Assembly (NCBI RefSeq): GCF_008281175.1
Contig: NZ_CP036524.1
Coordinates: 2,790,001 to 2,854,000 of the forward strand
From: [Clostridium] hylemonae DSM 15053
Lineage (GTDB): Bacteria; Bacillota; Clostridia; Lachnospirales; Lachnospiraceae
Direction: 5' to 3'
Length of the DNA: 64,000 nucleotides
Positions 24,974 to 33,263 of the stretch are shown here, in pieces. Numbering within the stretch: the first letter of the stretch is position 1; every line of letters begins with the position of its first letter. Below the pieces are notes generated by a model. It did not search any database, was not told the origin of the DNA, and worked only from the letters and a program-made list of their open reading frames with translations. The translations under genes were made by a program, and so were the position numbers.

Positions 24974-25213
24974 ATGAGAAATAACATTAATCACGCTGAC
25001 GATTACATTAAACTTGGACTGAATATTGCATATTACAGGAAACTTGGAGGTCTTACACAACTTCAACTGGCAGAGGCAGTCAAAATAAGCCGAACCCATT
25101 TAAGTAATATTGAAGCCCCGAATATGCCAACCTCTGTTTCCTTAGATACTCTGTTTGAAATTGCTAAAGTATTGGATATACCTGTCTGCATGTTACTTAT
25201 GTTTAAAGAATAA
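24974..25213 (+). CDS. XRE-family regulator
   Basis: This 79-residue Cro/C1-type helix-turn-helix protein (LGLNIAYYRKLGGLTQLQLAEAVKISRTHLSNIEA) covers little more than the DNA-binding domain and ends LLMFKE. The ATG at 24974 is preceded by AGAGGGG; an in-frame GTG lies 6 bases upstream. The gene is AT-rich like the toxin remnants next to it. A hairpin (about 25218-25249) follows. Its target is unknown. Confidence 0.85.
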   Translation: MRNNINHADDYIKLGLNIAYYRKLGGLTQLQLAEAVKISRTHLSNIEAPNMPTSVSLDTLFEIAKVLDIPVCMLLMFKE

Positions 25214-25256
25214 AAAACTATTGTCAGCATCCTATATGCTGGCAATAGTTGAAATG

Positions 25257-25559
25257 CTATATATTCATATTGATGTTTTTAATATAAATGACTACTACCT
25301 CTTTTCGGTCCTCTAATATTGTATAAATAATCAGGTGATTTTTAATTATCAGTATCTTATATCCTCTATTGGCGAAAGTTCCTGTAACGACTTCTGAACC
25401 TCTCCATGGCATGACAGCTAGGGAGAGAATCCCTTGTTCAAGGGCAGAAATAAGATTTTCTGCTGTAGTATTATCTAATTATCTTTGACAGATATTAAAA
25501 CAAATCAAATCTAACATTTCTAATGCTTCAGGCCTGATGGTAACAAGGTACTTATCCAA
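25257..25559 (-). pseudogene. ParE/RelE-type toxin broken by an in-frame stop
   Basis: Reading on from the antitoxin, a TTG start at 25559 opens DKYLVTIRPEALEMLDLI. After 26 codons there is a TAA (25479-25481), and the same frame then continues with TTAENLISALEQGILSLAVMPWRGS and ends YTILEDRKEVVVIYI before a TAG at 25257. This is the normal plan of a 100-residue ParE/RelE toxin with a single nonsense codon and no frame shift. The antitoxin is intact, so the module is a decayed toxin-antitoxin pair. Two short translated products cannot be excluded. Confidence 0.75.
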
Positions 25560-25815
25560 GATGTTTCCTCCTCAGTCCGTCAAGAACTTCTTGAGCGTTA
25601 AGAAACTTCGTGTCGGATACAACTTCGTTCTCAAATTTCGTAATAGAAGTATCAATTTCACTCTGCATTGTCATGGCATTATAAGTTTCCATACTCATCA
25701 AAACCATATCGCCGTAACCATTTTTTGTAATGAATATAGGTTCATCTGTATTATGGCAGGTTTCAGATATTTTGGTCGTATCACGTAATTCCTTTATTGG
25801 TATAATTGATGGCAT
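25552..25815 (-). CDS. Phd/YefM-type antitoxin
   Basis: This 87-residue antitoxin begins MPSIIPIKELRDTTKISE, continues PIFITKNGYGDMVLMSMETYNAM, and ends in a toxin-binding tail. The ATG at 25815 has an AAGGAGGTG site. Its stop overlaps the start of the broken toxin by 8 bases, the usual coupling. Confidence 0.9.
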   Translation of the reverse strand: MPSIIPIKELRDTTKISETCHNTDEPIFITKNGYGDMVLMSMETYNAMTMQSEIDTSITKFENEVVSDTKFLNAQEVLDGLRRKHLG

Positions 25816-26175
25816 GAATAGCACCTCCTTACTTTGTGTCATAATTATAGCATAATTATGTGCTATTTATAATTAAACTATTCGTTTTATCTAATACTAG
25901 ATATCAAGAGATTTTTTTGACGGCCGCCATATAGCAGTCATCTGCCGGCATCCGCATACTTTAATAAGGATTTATCTCATCGTTCCTGTTCCAATGATCT
26001 TTTATGTGCTTCAGATACCCCTGGCATAGAAAAAGGCACAACTCCTGCCTCCTGCAGTTGTTGTGCCGATAACCGGGTTAGCTGCCCATACTCGGGAGTC
26101 ATACCCAGCTGCCAAGGATTCCTTTTTCCGGTAGCAGCCGTATGGTAGCCGTAAATTCCCAGTTATTTTTATTCT
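25816..26175. other. Intergenic region with a copy of the tRNA-Pro terminator
   Basis: No gene is supported here. The only structure recognised is the 38-base copy of the tRNA-Pro terminator at 26030-26067, followed by a short stretch vaguely like a tRNA end (ACCGGGTTA), perhaps degenerate. Confidence 0.6.
26030..26067. repeat. Direct repeat of the tRNA-Pro terminator, left copy
   Basis: These 38 bases are identical to 27127-27164, the terminator following tRNA-Pro. The two copies, 1097 bases apart in the same orientation, enclose the HEPN/MNT pair, as attachment sites or recombination scars would. Confidence 0.8.
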
Positions 26176-26571
26176 CTATACCAATGCATCTAAATACTCT
26201 GTTACTCTTTCCAATATCAATCTTGCAGTTTCCACCTGAATTAGCGCCTGTTCTCTGGATGCTATGTAAAAATCATCATAGTCACTTTTTTCTCTTAATT
26301 GTTTCAATGTTGCAAGTTTTCGCCCCAATTCTCTTTCAAAAATTCCTGCTGCAACATAATGCTGATTAAAATATGCAATAACATCTTTATGCCGTTTAAA
26401 ATCCACAGTGCCTAAAGCAAGAACCGCCTTGACTGCATAAAACGCAGAATAATAAGAGCGGTTAATAGAATCCTTATATAATTCTTCTCTCAAACAATGC
26501 TCTGCTACACGAAGACTGTCCTGCGCTTCTCTTAATCTATATCTGCTTAAATCTTTCTGTCTGTCATCCAT
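26176..26571 (-). CDS. HEPN-domain protein, probable toxin of a HEPN/MNT pair
   Basis: This 131-residue all-helical HEPN protein has YSAFYAVKAVLALGTVDFKRHKDVIAYFNQHYV, the PF05168-type core. Many HEPN toxins are RNases with an RX4-6H motif; I do not see a clear one, so the nuclease role is uncertain. It overlaps the upstream MNT gene by 8 bases. MNT partners silence HEPN toxins by adding AMP in characterised pairs. Confidence 0.82.
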   Translation of the reverse strand: MDDRQKDLSRYRLREAQDSLRVAEHCLREELYKDSINRSYYSAFYAVKAVLALGTVDFKRHKDVIAYFNQHYVAAGIFERELGRKLATLKQLREKSDYDDFYIASREQALIQVETARLILERVTEYLDALV

Positions 26572-26896
26572 TTATTAAAATCCCTTCTTTCTTCACATTA
26601 TCATAGAATGGCAGTGCACCCAGCCAATAGTTAAAATGTTCTTCATTTTTTATAATTACACTGATTTCCACAAAATATCTCATCTCATAATCAAATGCAA
26701 GATCAAAAACTGTTGTCTCTACTTTCTCTATCTCGGCTTCCGTAAGCGTCGTCAAAATCATAATATCAATATCTGAGTTTACTCTTTCCTCACCGCGGGC
26801 ATAAGAACCATAGAGTATAATCTTTGTAAGTTTATCTCCCAGTATTCTCTTAACATCCTGTGAGAAGCCCAAGAGAATGTCATGTATGCTATTCAT
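26564..26896 (-). CDS. Minimal nucleotidyltransferase (MNT) antitoxin
   Basis: This 110-residue Pol-beta-fold nucleotidyltransferase has GSYARGEERVNSDIDIMI, the GSX10DXD active site complete. In characterised HEPN/MNT systems it AMPylates the HEPN toxin. The ATG at 26896 has an AAAGGAG site. AT-rich composition and flanking repeats suggest acquisition. Confidence 0.88.
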   Translation of the reverse strand: MNSIHDILLGFSQDVKRILGDKLTKIILYGSYARGEERVNSDIDIMILTTLTEAEIEKVETTVFDLAFDYEMRYFVEISVIIKNEEHFNYWLGALPFYDNVKKEGILING

Positions 26897-27126
26897 AAAA
26901 TATTCACTCCTTTATTTGCAAGTCTTTCCATGTTCATATTAGTTTCATTCAACATTTTATACTTTCGTAGTCCCATTATACCATGCAGATAAGCGATTCT
27001 CAATTTCAAACTTTTGGAACAGCAGCCGAAGGTTAGCCACATACTGGCAGCCATATACTTTAGAAAATTTATTTCCTCTTACATGCACCAACACTTTTAC
27101 ATGGTTCTCACCTGTCCCGGAGTATA

Positions 27127-27164
27127 AAAAAGGCACAACTCCTGCCTCCTGCAGTTGTTGTGCC
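27127..27164 (-). terminator. tRNA-Pro terminator (right copy of the direct repeat)
   Basis: On the minus strand GGCACAAC pairs with GTTGTGCC, followed by TTTTTT, just beyond the tRNA. The same 38 bases recur at 26030-26067. Confidence 0.85.
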
Positions 27165-27169
27165 TGTAA

Positions 27170-27244
27170 TCGGGGTAACAGGATTCGAACCTGCGACCTC
27201 ACGGCCCCCAGCCGTGCGCTCTAACCAAACTGAGCCATACCCCG
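27170..27244 (-). tRNA. tRNA-Pro (anticodon GGG)
   Basis: Acceptor CGGGGTA/TACCCCG with the C1-G72 pair typical of bacterial tRNA-Pro. The anticodon stem CACGG/CCGTG encloses CTGGGGG (anticodon GGG), and the T loop is TTCGAAT. CCA is not encoded. The 200 bases downstream of its terminator (26897-27126) hold no supported gene. Confidence 0.95.
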
Positions 27245-27460
27245 TCACTTTTATCATTATACTCGAATCTTGTCGTATTTTGCAACCCTTTCGTCTATTT
27301 TTGTACCTCTTTTTTCATTATGCTCAGATTACGGAAAATCAAACCCAAAAATACAGCACATTTTACATAACTATGTTAAAATGTATTTATTACAGCATGC
27401 AATAAATTATACTTATGGAACTGTTCAGGTTCAATAAGATATGCGAAAGGAGTACGCATT

Positions 27461-28258
27461 ATGAAAGTTATCGTAGTAGGCCCGAGAGGAAAAATGGGAA
27501 AATTGATCACACAGATTGCCGCAGGCCGTGAAGACATGGAACTGATCGCCGGTGTCGCGCCAAAGGGCAGGGATTACATAGGCCGCGACCTCGGGCAGGT
27601 TGCAATGACAGGCTGTGACCTGGGAGCGCCGGTCGTAGATGATCTGGCCTCTGTAATTGATTCCTGTGATGTTATCATAGACTTTTCCACGAAAGAGATG
27701 GCCATGGAGGTACTGGATCTGGCAATTGCATCTAAAAAGGCGCTTGTGTGCGGCACAACAGGATTTAATGCCGAAGAGATGCAGCGTTTTAAGGATGCGT
27801 CAGTCCATATACCAATGCTCTACGCCGCCAATACTTCAAAACTCGTCAATGTTATGAATAAGCTTCTCGAAGTGGCCGCGGCAGCGATTGGAGAAGAAGC
27901 TGATATCGAAATTCTCGAGATGCATGACCAGTGGAAAAAGGACGCCCCGAGCGGCACTTCAAAAGAAATGGGCGAGATCATGGCCCGCACCATGGGCAGG
28001 GAGCTGGATGATATAGCGGTATATGGCCGTCACGGCGTCTCTCCGAGAGAAAACGGTACGATCGGTTACCATTCTCTGCGGGCAGGAAACATACCGAGCA
28101 GCCATACTGTTTTCTTTGGCTTTATGGGCGAACGCCTCGAAATAACGCACCACTCTTATAACTGGGAATGTTTTGCCCGTGGAGCATGCGACTGCGCGGC
28201 ATATTTAAGCGGGAAACAAGCCGGCTTTTACACGATCAAAGATGTTTTAAATTTATAG
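27461..28258 (+). CDS. dapB: 4-hydroxy-tetrahydrodipicolinate reductase-like protein (divergent DapB)
   Basis: This 265-residue protein has the DapB layout: VVGPRGKMGK (NAD(P)-binding), CGTTGF, and MHDQWKKDAPSGTS. The usual substrate motif reads HHXXKXDAPSGTA, so the first His (the proton donor in the E. coli enzyme) and the Lys are kept but the second His is Asp. RAGNI stands for the usual RGGDI. DapB makes tetrahydrodipicolinate for lysine and spore dipicolinate. No dapA is adjacent, so this may be a paralogue with a changed substrate. It is monocistronic with a good AAAGGAG site. Confidence 0.82.
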   Translation: MKVIVVGPRGKMGKLITQIAAGREDMELIAGVAPKGRDYIGRDLGQVAMTGCDLGAPVVDDLASVIDSCDVIIDFSTKEMAMEVLDLAIASKKALVCGTTGFNAEEMQRFKDASVHIPMLYAANTSKLVNVMNKLLEVAAAAIGEEADIEILEMHDQWKKDAPSGTSKEMGEIMARTMGRELDDIAVYGRHGVSPRENGTIGYHSLRAGNIPSSHTVFFGFMGERLEITHHSYNWECFARGACDCAAYLSGKQAGFYTIKDVLNL

Positions 28259-28354
28259 CTCACATAGAATGATAAATCACTTGCAATATCTGTTTCTAAG
28301 AGGTACAATTGTATTAATCAAATAATACAATCTATTCTTCAAGGGGGTAACGAC

Positions 28355-28669
28355 ATGATTTTAGTAAACACAGATTATATAACAGGTAAGAAATTTGAAA
28401 TGATCGGGCTTGTCCGGGGTACAACTATACAGTCTGTACATATGGGCAAAGATATCATGAACAGTTTCAAAACACTCGTAGGCGGAGAACTTACTTCCTA
28501 CACAGAGATGATGAACGGAGCCAGAGCTATTTCCACAAAGAGAATGGCAGATGATGCAGAAGCTATGGGTGCAGATGCGATCATCAATATCCGTTACACT
28601 TCCAGCCAGGTAATGCAGGGTGCCGCAGAGATAATGGCTTACGGAACCGCTGTAAAATTTATCGATTAG
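28355..28669 (+). CDS. YbjQ/UPF0145 family protein
   Basis: This 104-residue protein has the family start MILVNTDYITGKK, GLVRGTTIQSVHMGKDI, and the conserved MGADAIINIRYTSS. Members form pentameric rings; the function is unknown. The ATG has an AAGGGGGT site. A perfect 21-bp palindrome follows. Confidence 0.9.
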   Translation: MILVNTDYITGKKFEMIGLVRGTTIQSVHMGKDIMNSFKTLVGGELTSYTEMMNGARAISTKRMADDAEAMGADAIINIRYTSSQVMQGAAEIMAYGTAVKFID

Positions 28670-28700
28670 AACAAAGATTTAAAAGGGACACACTAAATAT

Positions 28701-28744
28701 CAATTGGGGACGGAGGTATTTGAAAATACCTCCGTCCCCAATTG
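28701..28744. repeat. Perfect 21-bp-arm palindrome with a GGGGACGGAGG core
   Basis: Arms 28701-28721 and 28724-28744 are perfect inverted copies with a 2-base loop. It sits between the convergent ybjQ and adenylyltransferase genes. The CGTCCCC end resembles REP elements mobilised by RAYT transposases in Firmicutes, though no RAYT gene is in the window. It may also terminate both genes. Confidence 0.8.
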
Positions 28745-28753
28745 CATTCAGCA

Positions 28754-29353
28754 CTATATTCTGTCTTTCACCAGGCTCATATCTTTCTCTGCCATGCGGA
28801 TCAGTTCCAGCCGTTTGATTCTCAGATCCAGATCATTTCCGATCAGATATTCATAGACACTCTTCGGTACGAGATGTGCCCATTCTTCGTCTGTAGCGAT
28901 ACAGCTTCTTATCCACGACGCCGTAACCCCCTTCTCTTCCGGTTCCCTGCGCCAGAGGATCTCTGTCTCAAGTCCCAGACTCCGCAATATTTTGAACTTC
29001 TCCTCATCCCACTCGTCACAGACCCCCATATAATACACAGCGTCCTGCGGGGCATACTGCAGTATATATTCGGGACGGTTGATAGGAAATGGAATAAACT
29101 CATATTCCAGATCCGGCACATTAAACTCTCGGAGCGCGCCGCGGATCATCTGGCAGCGTTCGTAATATGTCAGCGGATTGGCCGATCTGGCGGAACGGTT
29201 TTCATCATTTACCGTTTCTCTCACATAAGTATTATCTGGATTAGTCAGTCCGATGTACAGCTTATTACAGCGCATTTTGGCCGCGAGCAGATACTCCATA
29301 TGTTTTAGGTGGAATACCTGGAACCTTCCATTGACAACCCCTGTCTCTATCAT
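28754..29353 (-). CDS. NadM-like nicotinamide/nicotinate nucleotide adenylyltransferase
   Basis: This protein of about 199 residues is an HXGH-superfamily nucleotidyltransferase. The N-terminal GRFQVFHLKHMEYL is the first nucleotide-binding motif and GVTASWIRSCI corresponds to the C-terminal ISSTXXR-like motif. The family includes archaeal-type NadM, which makes NAD from NMN; here substrate assignment is uncertain. I prefer the ATG at 29353, 6 bases after GGGGAG, over the ATG two codons upstream. Confidence 0.75.
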   Translation of the reverse strand: MIETGVVNGRFQVFHLKHMEYLLAAKMRCNKLYIGLTNPDNTYVRETVNDENRSARSANPLTYYERCQMIRGALREFNVPDLEYEFIPFPINRPEYILQYAPQDAVYYMGVCDEWDEEKFKILRSLGLETEILWRREPEEKGVTASWIRSCIATDEEWAHLVPKSVYEYLIGNDLDLRIKRLELIRMAEKDMSLVKDRI

Positions 29354-29449
29354 CTGCATCTCCCCTTTTTATCAGCACGTATTCCGTCATATCTACTCTT
29401 TTAGTATACTCCGTTATTCCCGTAAAATGCAAGCAATGTACAAGTTTCG

Positions 29450-31030
29450 CTATTTCCGGTTTGCCGGTTCCACTTCCACCGGTTTTCCTTTTATCTTTGT
29501 GTGATTTACAGCACTTAAGACTTCCTTTGCATATTCCCTCGGGACCTCAACGAACGTATACTTGTCATACATATCGATCGTTCCGACTACCTTACCAGGC
29601 ATACCGCTTTCTCCTGCTATCGCGCCAAGAATGTCTCCTGGTTTCGCCTTGTGCTTTTTGCCGATATTGATAAACAGACGCACCATTCCCGGTTCTTCTG
29701 CACCTGTATCTTCAAAATTGTCCACGTCCGTTTCTTCCGCCGTTCCGGTGCACATCTTAAGAAGCGCCGCTGCGATATCCATGCTCGTATAATCCGTATC
29801 GTTGATCTCTTCCTGCACAAGCTGGATAAATGTCCCGAGATCTTCCTGCTCTATGATGCGGGAAGCCTCTTCCATGACTTTTTCCATCTTCGTGTTGGCT
29901 ACATCATCCAGAGACGGCACCTTCTGCGCATATATCTTTGTTTTGCAGTATCGCTGGATCTCCCTGAGCTTATACACTTCTTTGCCCGATACAAATGAGA
30001 AAGAACGTCCCACGCGGCCCGCGCGGCCGGTTCTTCCGATACGGTGCACATAGTATTCATCATCCTGCGGAAGGTCATAGTTAAATACTGCCTCCACTTC
30101 GTCTACATCAATTCCTCTTGCCGCAACGTCCGTTGCCACAAGAATATCCGTTTTACCGCTTCGGAAGCCCTGCATAACGCGGTCACGCTGCGCCTGCTTC
30201 AGATCACCGTGAAGTCCGGCGGCAAAATAGCCCCTGCCGAGCAGTCCGTTTACAAGAATATCCACCTGCTTCTTCGTATTGCAAAATACGACCGAGAGCT
30301 TTGGATTATAAATATCCAGAAGTCTTGACAGCACTTCTTCCTTATTTTTCGGCTTTACTTCATAATAGAACTGTTCAATATTAGGAACTGTCAATTCCTT
30401 TTTTGTCACTTTTACAATTTCAGCATGTTTCTGAAACTTCTTTGTGATATCCAGGATCGGCTTCGGCATCGTTGCCGAAAACAGTACAGTCTGGCGCTCC
30501 TGCGGAACACCTTCCAAAATGGTCTCAATATCCTCACGAAATCCCATGTTCAGCATCTCATCCGCCTCATCGAGGACTACCGTGTGCACATGCTCCATCT
30601 TCACTGTCTTGCGGCGCATATGATCCATGACCCGTCCCGGCGTACCTATCATGAGCTGCACACCACTCTTCAGTGAACGGATCTGCTTCACGATCTCCTG
30701 CCCTCCGTATATCGGAAGCACTTTGATCCCGTGCATATATTCCGCCAGCGTACGGATCTCATCCGCCACCTGGATGGCAAGCTCTCTCGTCGGACAAAGG
30801 ACAACTGCCTGGAGTTTCTTATTCTTCGGGTCGATCTTTTCAAGCAGCGGTATGCCAAAAGCCGCTGTCTTTCCTGTTCCCGTCTGCGCCTGGCCGATGA
30901 TATCCCTGCCTTCGCGCACAAGAGGGATAGCCTTTGCCTGGATCGGCGAAGCCTCCTCAAATCCCATCTTCTTAACTGCCTTCATGATCTCAGGGCATAA
31001 TTCTAATTCTTCAAATCTCACTGTATCCAT
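29450..31030 (-). CDS. DEAD-box ATP-dependent RNA helicase with DbpA-type C-terminal domain
   Basis: This 526-residue helicase of the CshA/DeaD group remodels structured RNA, usually in cold response, ribosome assembly or mRNA decay. All motifs are present: Q motif (ASPIQAKAIP), AQTGTGKT, PTRELA, GTPGR, DEAD, SAT, VATDVAARGID and HRIGRTGR. Residues about 445-520 match the DbpA RNA-binding domain (VRLFINIGKKHKAKPGDILGAI). A 42-base perfect inverted repeat lies directly upstream of its ribosome site. Confidence 0.93.
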   Translation of the reverse strand: MDTVRFEELELCPEIMKAVKKMGFEEASPIQAKAIPLVREGRDIIGQAQTGTGKTAAFGIPLLEKIDPKNKKLQAVVLCPTRELAIQVADEIRTLAEYMHGIKVLPIYGGQEIVKQIRSLKSGVQLMIGTPGRVMDHMRRKTVKMEHVHTVVLDEADEMLNMGFREDIETILEGVPQERQTVLFSATMPKPILDITKKFQKHAEIVKVTKKELTVPNIEQFYYEVKPKNKEEVLSRLLDIYNPKLSVVFCNTKKQVDILVNGLLGRGYFAAGLHGDLKQAQRDRVMQGFRSGKTDILVATDVAARGIDVDEVEAVFNYDLPQDDEYYVHRIGRTGRAGRVGRSFSFVSGKEVYKLREIQRYCKTKIYAQKVPSLDDVANTKMEKVMEEASRIIEQEDLGTFIQLVQEEINDTDYTSMDIAAALLKMCTGTAEETDVDNFEDTGAEEPGMVRLFINIGKKHKAKPGDILGAIAGESGMPGKVVGTIDMYDKYTFVEVPREYAKEVLSAVNHTKIKGKPVEVEPANRK

Positions 31031-31051
31031 CTACAATTCCTTTCATTTTTC

Positions 31052-31093
31052 AAAGGGGTCAGACCCCTGCTGCGTCAGGGGTCTGACCCCTTT
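31052..31093. repeat. Palindromic repeat of the GGGGTCAGACCCC type, copy 2, in the helicase leader
   Basis: Arms 31052-31069 and 31076-31093 are perfect inverted copies, and each arm itself contains the palindrome GGGGTCAGACCCC. It begins 22 bases before the helicase start codon. It is the same element as at 12993-13030. Confidence 0.8.
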
Positions 31094-31145
31094 GGAAATT
31101 CTTTAAGTTATCTGATAATTCATGGAACAAAGCCTCTTATATCAT

Positions 31146-31180
31146 AAAAATACTCTTTACCTGTTAACCAAGTAAAGAGC
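31146..31180 (-). terminator. Terminator of the DMT transporter gene
   Basis: CTCTTTAC (31153-31160) pairs with GTAAAGAG (31172-31179), followed on the minus strand by TATTTTTA. Confidence 0.75.
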
Positions 31181-31261
31181 ATTCACAAAGTCCCAAACAT
31201 TATAATAACACATTTATCTTCCATCTGTCTACAGTTTTTTCTAACCGCATACCAGGACTTC

Positions 31262-32194
31262 TTATACTTCGCCTGTGGCCGGAACTTGACTTACCGTATT
31301 CTTCTCTTCCGTCCGCAAGGATGAATAGAGGGCAACTCCGAGTATGACGATCCCGCCGGCGATCTCCCGCGCTGTCGGCATCTCACCAAGGAGTATGAGC
31401 GCATACAAAACGCCATACACCGTCTCCATCCCTGAGATAATTCCCGCTGTCTGGGCTTTTACCCCTTTTTGCGCGGACACATACAGAGAATAGGCAAATG
31501 CCGTACATATGATTCCGATAAATGCCACGCCGAGGACATCTTTAAACTGCCAGCTCACTTTGACCCACGCAAGTGCCGGAAGCAGAACGACCGCGGCTGT
31601 CCCCTGTTCATAAAGACATATGATCCGGCCCGCGTACCGGCCGGAAAAGTACCGGTTGGCGAGCGTCATCACCGCATATGTCACACTGCACAGCATCCCC
31701 CATATAATGCCGACTGTTATATGATTGTCCAACGAAAATTCCGGAATAGTGATCACCACACCGATCAGCAGTATGACAGCTTTCATAATATTTCCCGCGC
31801 TGATCCTTTCACGGAAGACGAGCGGCTCCAGAAATGTCAGAAATAACGGAAATGTAGAAAATGTGATCGTCCCGACCGCCACCGTAGACACCTGGATCGA
31901 CTGAAAAAACGTAGTCCAGTGCACTGCCATAACGATACCGGTCAGTATGATCAGTATATAATCCTTCCTGCAGTTCAGCCTGAGCCGTTCCTTTTTCACC
32001 AAAGCGATGACAAGAAGCAGCAGAGAAGAGCTTACTACCCTTCCAAGAGCTACCATGATGGCCGGGACATCCACGAACTGGGCGATCACCCCCGACACCC
32101 CGAATAACATTACTGCAATGTGCAGACATATCACATTCTTTTTATTCTTTTCTGTTTTTTTACTCTTCTCAGTTAGATCCCGTTTTCTGCTCAT
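31262..32194 (-). CDS. DMT-superfamily (EamA) transporter
   Basis: This 310-residue membrane protein has ten predicted helices in two EamA repeats (MLFGVSGVIAQFVDVPAIMVALGR at the start of the first; IIWGMLCSVTYAVMTLANRYFSG at the second). Relatives export amino acids or metabolites. The N-terminus is lysine-rich and cytoplasmic. The ATG has a GGAGTGG site. It is a single-gene unit. Confidence 0.88.
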   Translation of the reverse strand: MSRKRDLTEKSKKTEKNKKNVICLHIAVMLFGVSGVIAQFVDVPAIMVALGRVVSSSLLLLVIALVKKERLRLNCRKDYILIILTGIVMAVHWTTFFQSIQVSTVAVGTITFSTFPLFLTFLEPLVFRERISAGNIMKAVILLIGVVITIPEFSLDNHITVGIIWGMLCSVTYAVMTLANRYFSGRYAGRIICLYEQGTAAVVLLPALAWVKVSWQFKDVLGVAFIGIICTAFAYSLYVSAQKGVKAQTAGIISGMETVYGVLYALILLGEMPTAREIAGGIVILGVALYSSLRTEEKNTVSQVPATGEV

Positions 32195-32267
32195 TTTTGC
32201 CCCACTCCTAATAATCGTTTTCTTTTACTATTTTATATCAAATCAAAGACTATAATAAAAGCCGAAA

Positions 32268-33140
32268 TTATATAAAATGTATTGTATTTTTCAAAAATTC
32301 AATCAGCTTAATTTCTTGTTTAGTAAGTGTAGTATCAGAAAGAAAAACCGCACATACATTCATTTTAAACTCATTATCTATTATCGGAATATAACAAAAT
32401 TCTGGATTTTTTGAATTAGATGTAAGAGTTAAAAGAGAAAAATATTTGTTATTCTTCAGCACTAAAAATAATTCATCTCTATTCTGTACCTTTAGAGAAA
32501 ATTTAGAGTCATATATATTACTAAGTACAGATTTTTTGGGTACTGCTGTATAATAAGTCAAAGGATATTTTAGAGTTTCACTGATAGAAATACTTTTTTT
32601 GTTGGCGAGGGGATGAGTCTTACTGACAACAGCGTATATTTGTACAGCTTCAAAAAGCATAAGATATTGCAAATTATATTGCTTTATCTTCTCTATAAAG
32701 CCGTTTAAATCTAATTGATATATTGGCAAAATCCCGATACGGACTTTTTGGCATATGACATCACTTATTGTTTCAAGCGGTTCCGTTCTACGAAGCAAAT
32801 TAGAAAGTAAAAGACCCTGTTCTTGAAATTCAAGAAGTGCTTCGAGTATATAAGATAAATAAATAAATGAAATAGAAACCATTTTATCTGAGGAAGACAA
32901 CGCTTCTATTTTTTTATATTCCGCAATAATATTTTGGGCTATTTCAACAAATTTTTTTCCATTTTCCGTTAATTTAACTCCTTTAGGCGTCCTCATGAAA
33001 ACTGTAAATCCCAATTCCTGCTCACATCGTTTTACGATATTGTTTAGCGAGGGTTGAGAAATGTACAGTTTTTGTGAAGCACTGTTAATCGAACCGCATT
33101 GAGAAATAGTAATTAGTTGTTTTAAATGATGTATTTCCAT
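32268..33140 (-). CDS. LysR-family regulator of the AT-rich amidohydrolase cassette
   Basis: This 290-residue LysR protein has the N-terminal helix-turn-helix (LITISQCGSINSASQKLYISQPSLNNIVKRCEQELG) and a periplasmic-binding-like effector domain. The gene is far richer in A and T than the surroundings (runs of AAA, ATA and TTT codons), as is the divergent M20 gene. It probably controls that gene through the dyad between them. The inducer is likely the amidohydrolase substrate, by analogy. Confidence 0.9.
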   Translation of the reverse strand: MEIHHLKQLITISQCGSINSASQKLYISQPSLNNIVKRCEQELGFTVFMRTPKGVKLTENGKKFVEIAQNIIAEYKKIEALSSSDKMVSISFIYLSYILEALLEFQEQGLLLSNLLRRTEPLETISDVICQKVRIGILPIYQLDLNGFIEKIKQYNLQYLMLFEAVQIYAVVSKTHPLANKKSISISETLKYPLTYYTAVPKKSVLSNIYDSKFSLKVQNRDELFLVLKNNKYFSLLTLTSNSKNPEFCYIPIIDNEFKMNVCAVFLSDTTLTKQEIKLIEFLKNTIHFI

Positions 33141-33157
33141 ATTTTGATTTCCTTTTA

Positions 33158-33179
33158 GTTATAACATATTTGTTATAAC
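33158..33179. promoter_or_regulatory. LysR operator candidate (GTTATAAC repeats)
   Basis: GTTATAAC (33158-33165) and GTTATAAC (33172-33179) are each self-complementary; ATAAC-N6-GTTAT inside them is a perfect dyad that could also be read as the T-N11-A LysR box. It lies between the divergent LysR and M20 genes. Confidence 0.6.
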
Positions 33180-33263
33180 AGATATAAAACTAAACTTCAA
33201 GACAAACATATGAAAAAGGGATAAAATAATTATCGTAAGAATTTTAAGAAAGAGAGGGAAAAT

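Noticed and set aside
26957-27202. 81-codon open frame overlapping tRNA-Pro on the minus strand
   Set aside because: It reads through the tRNA and its terminator, and has no family match; most likely chance.
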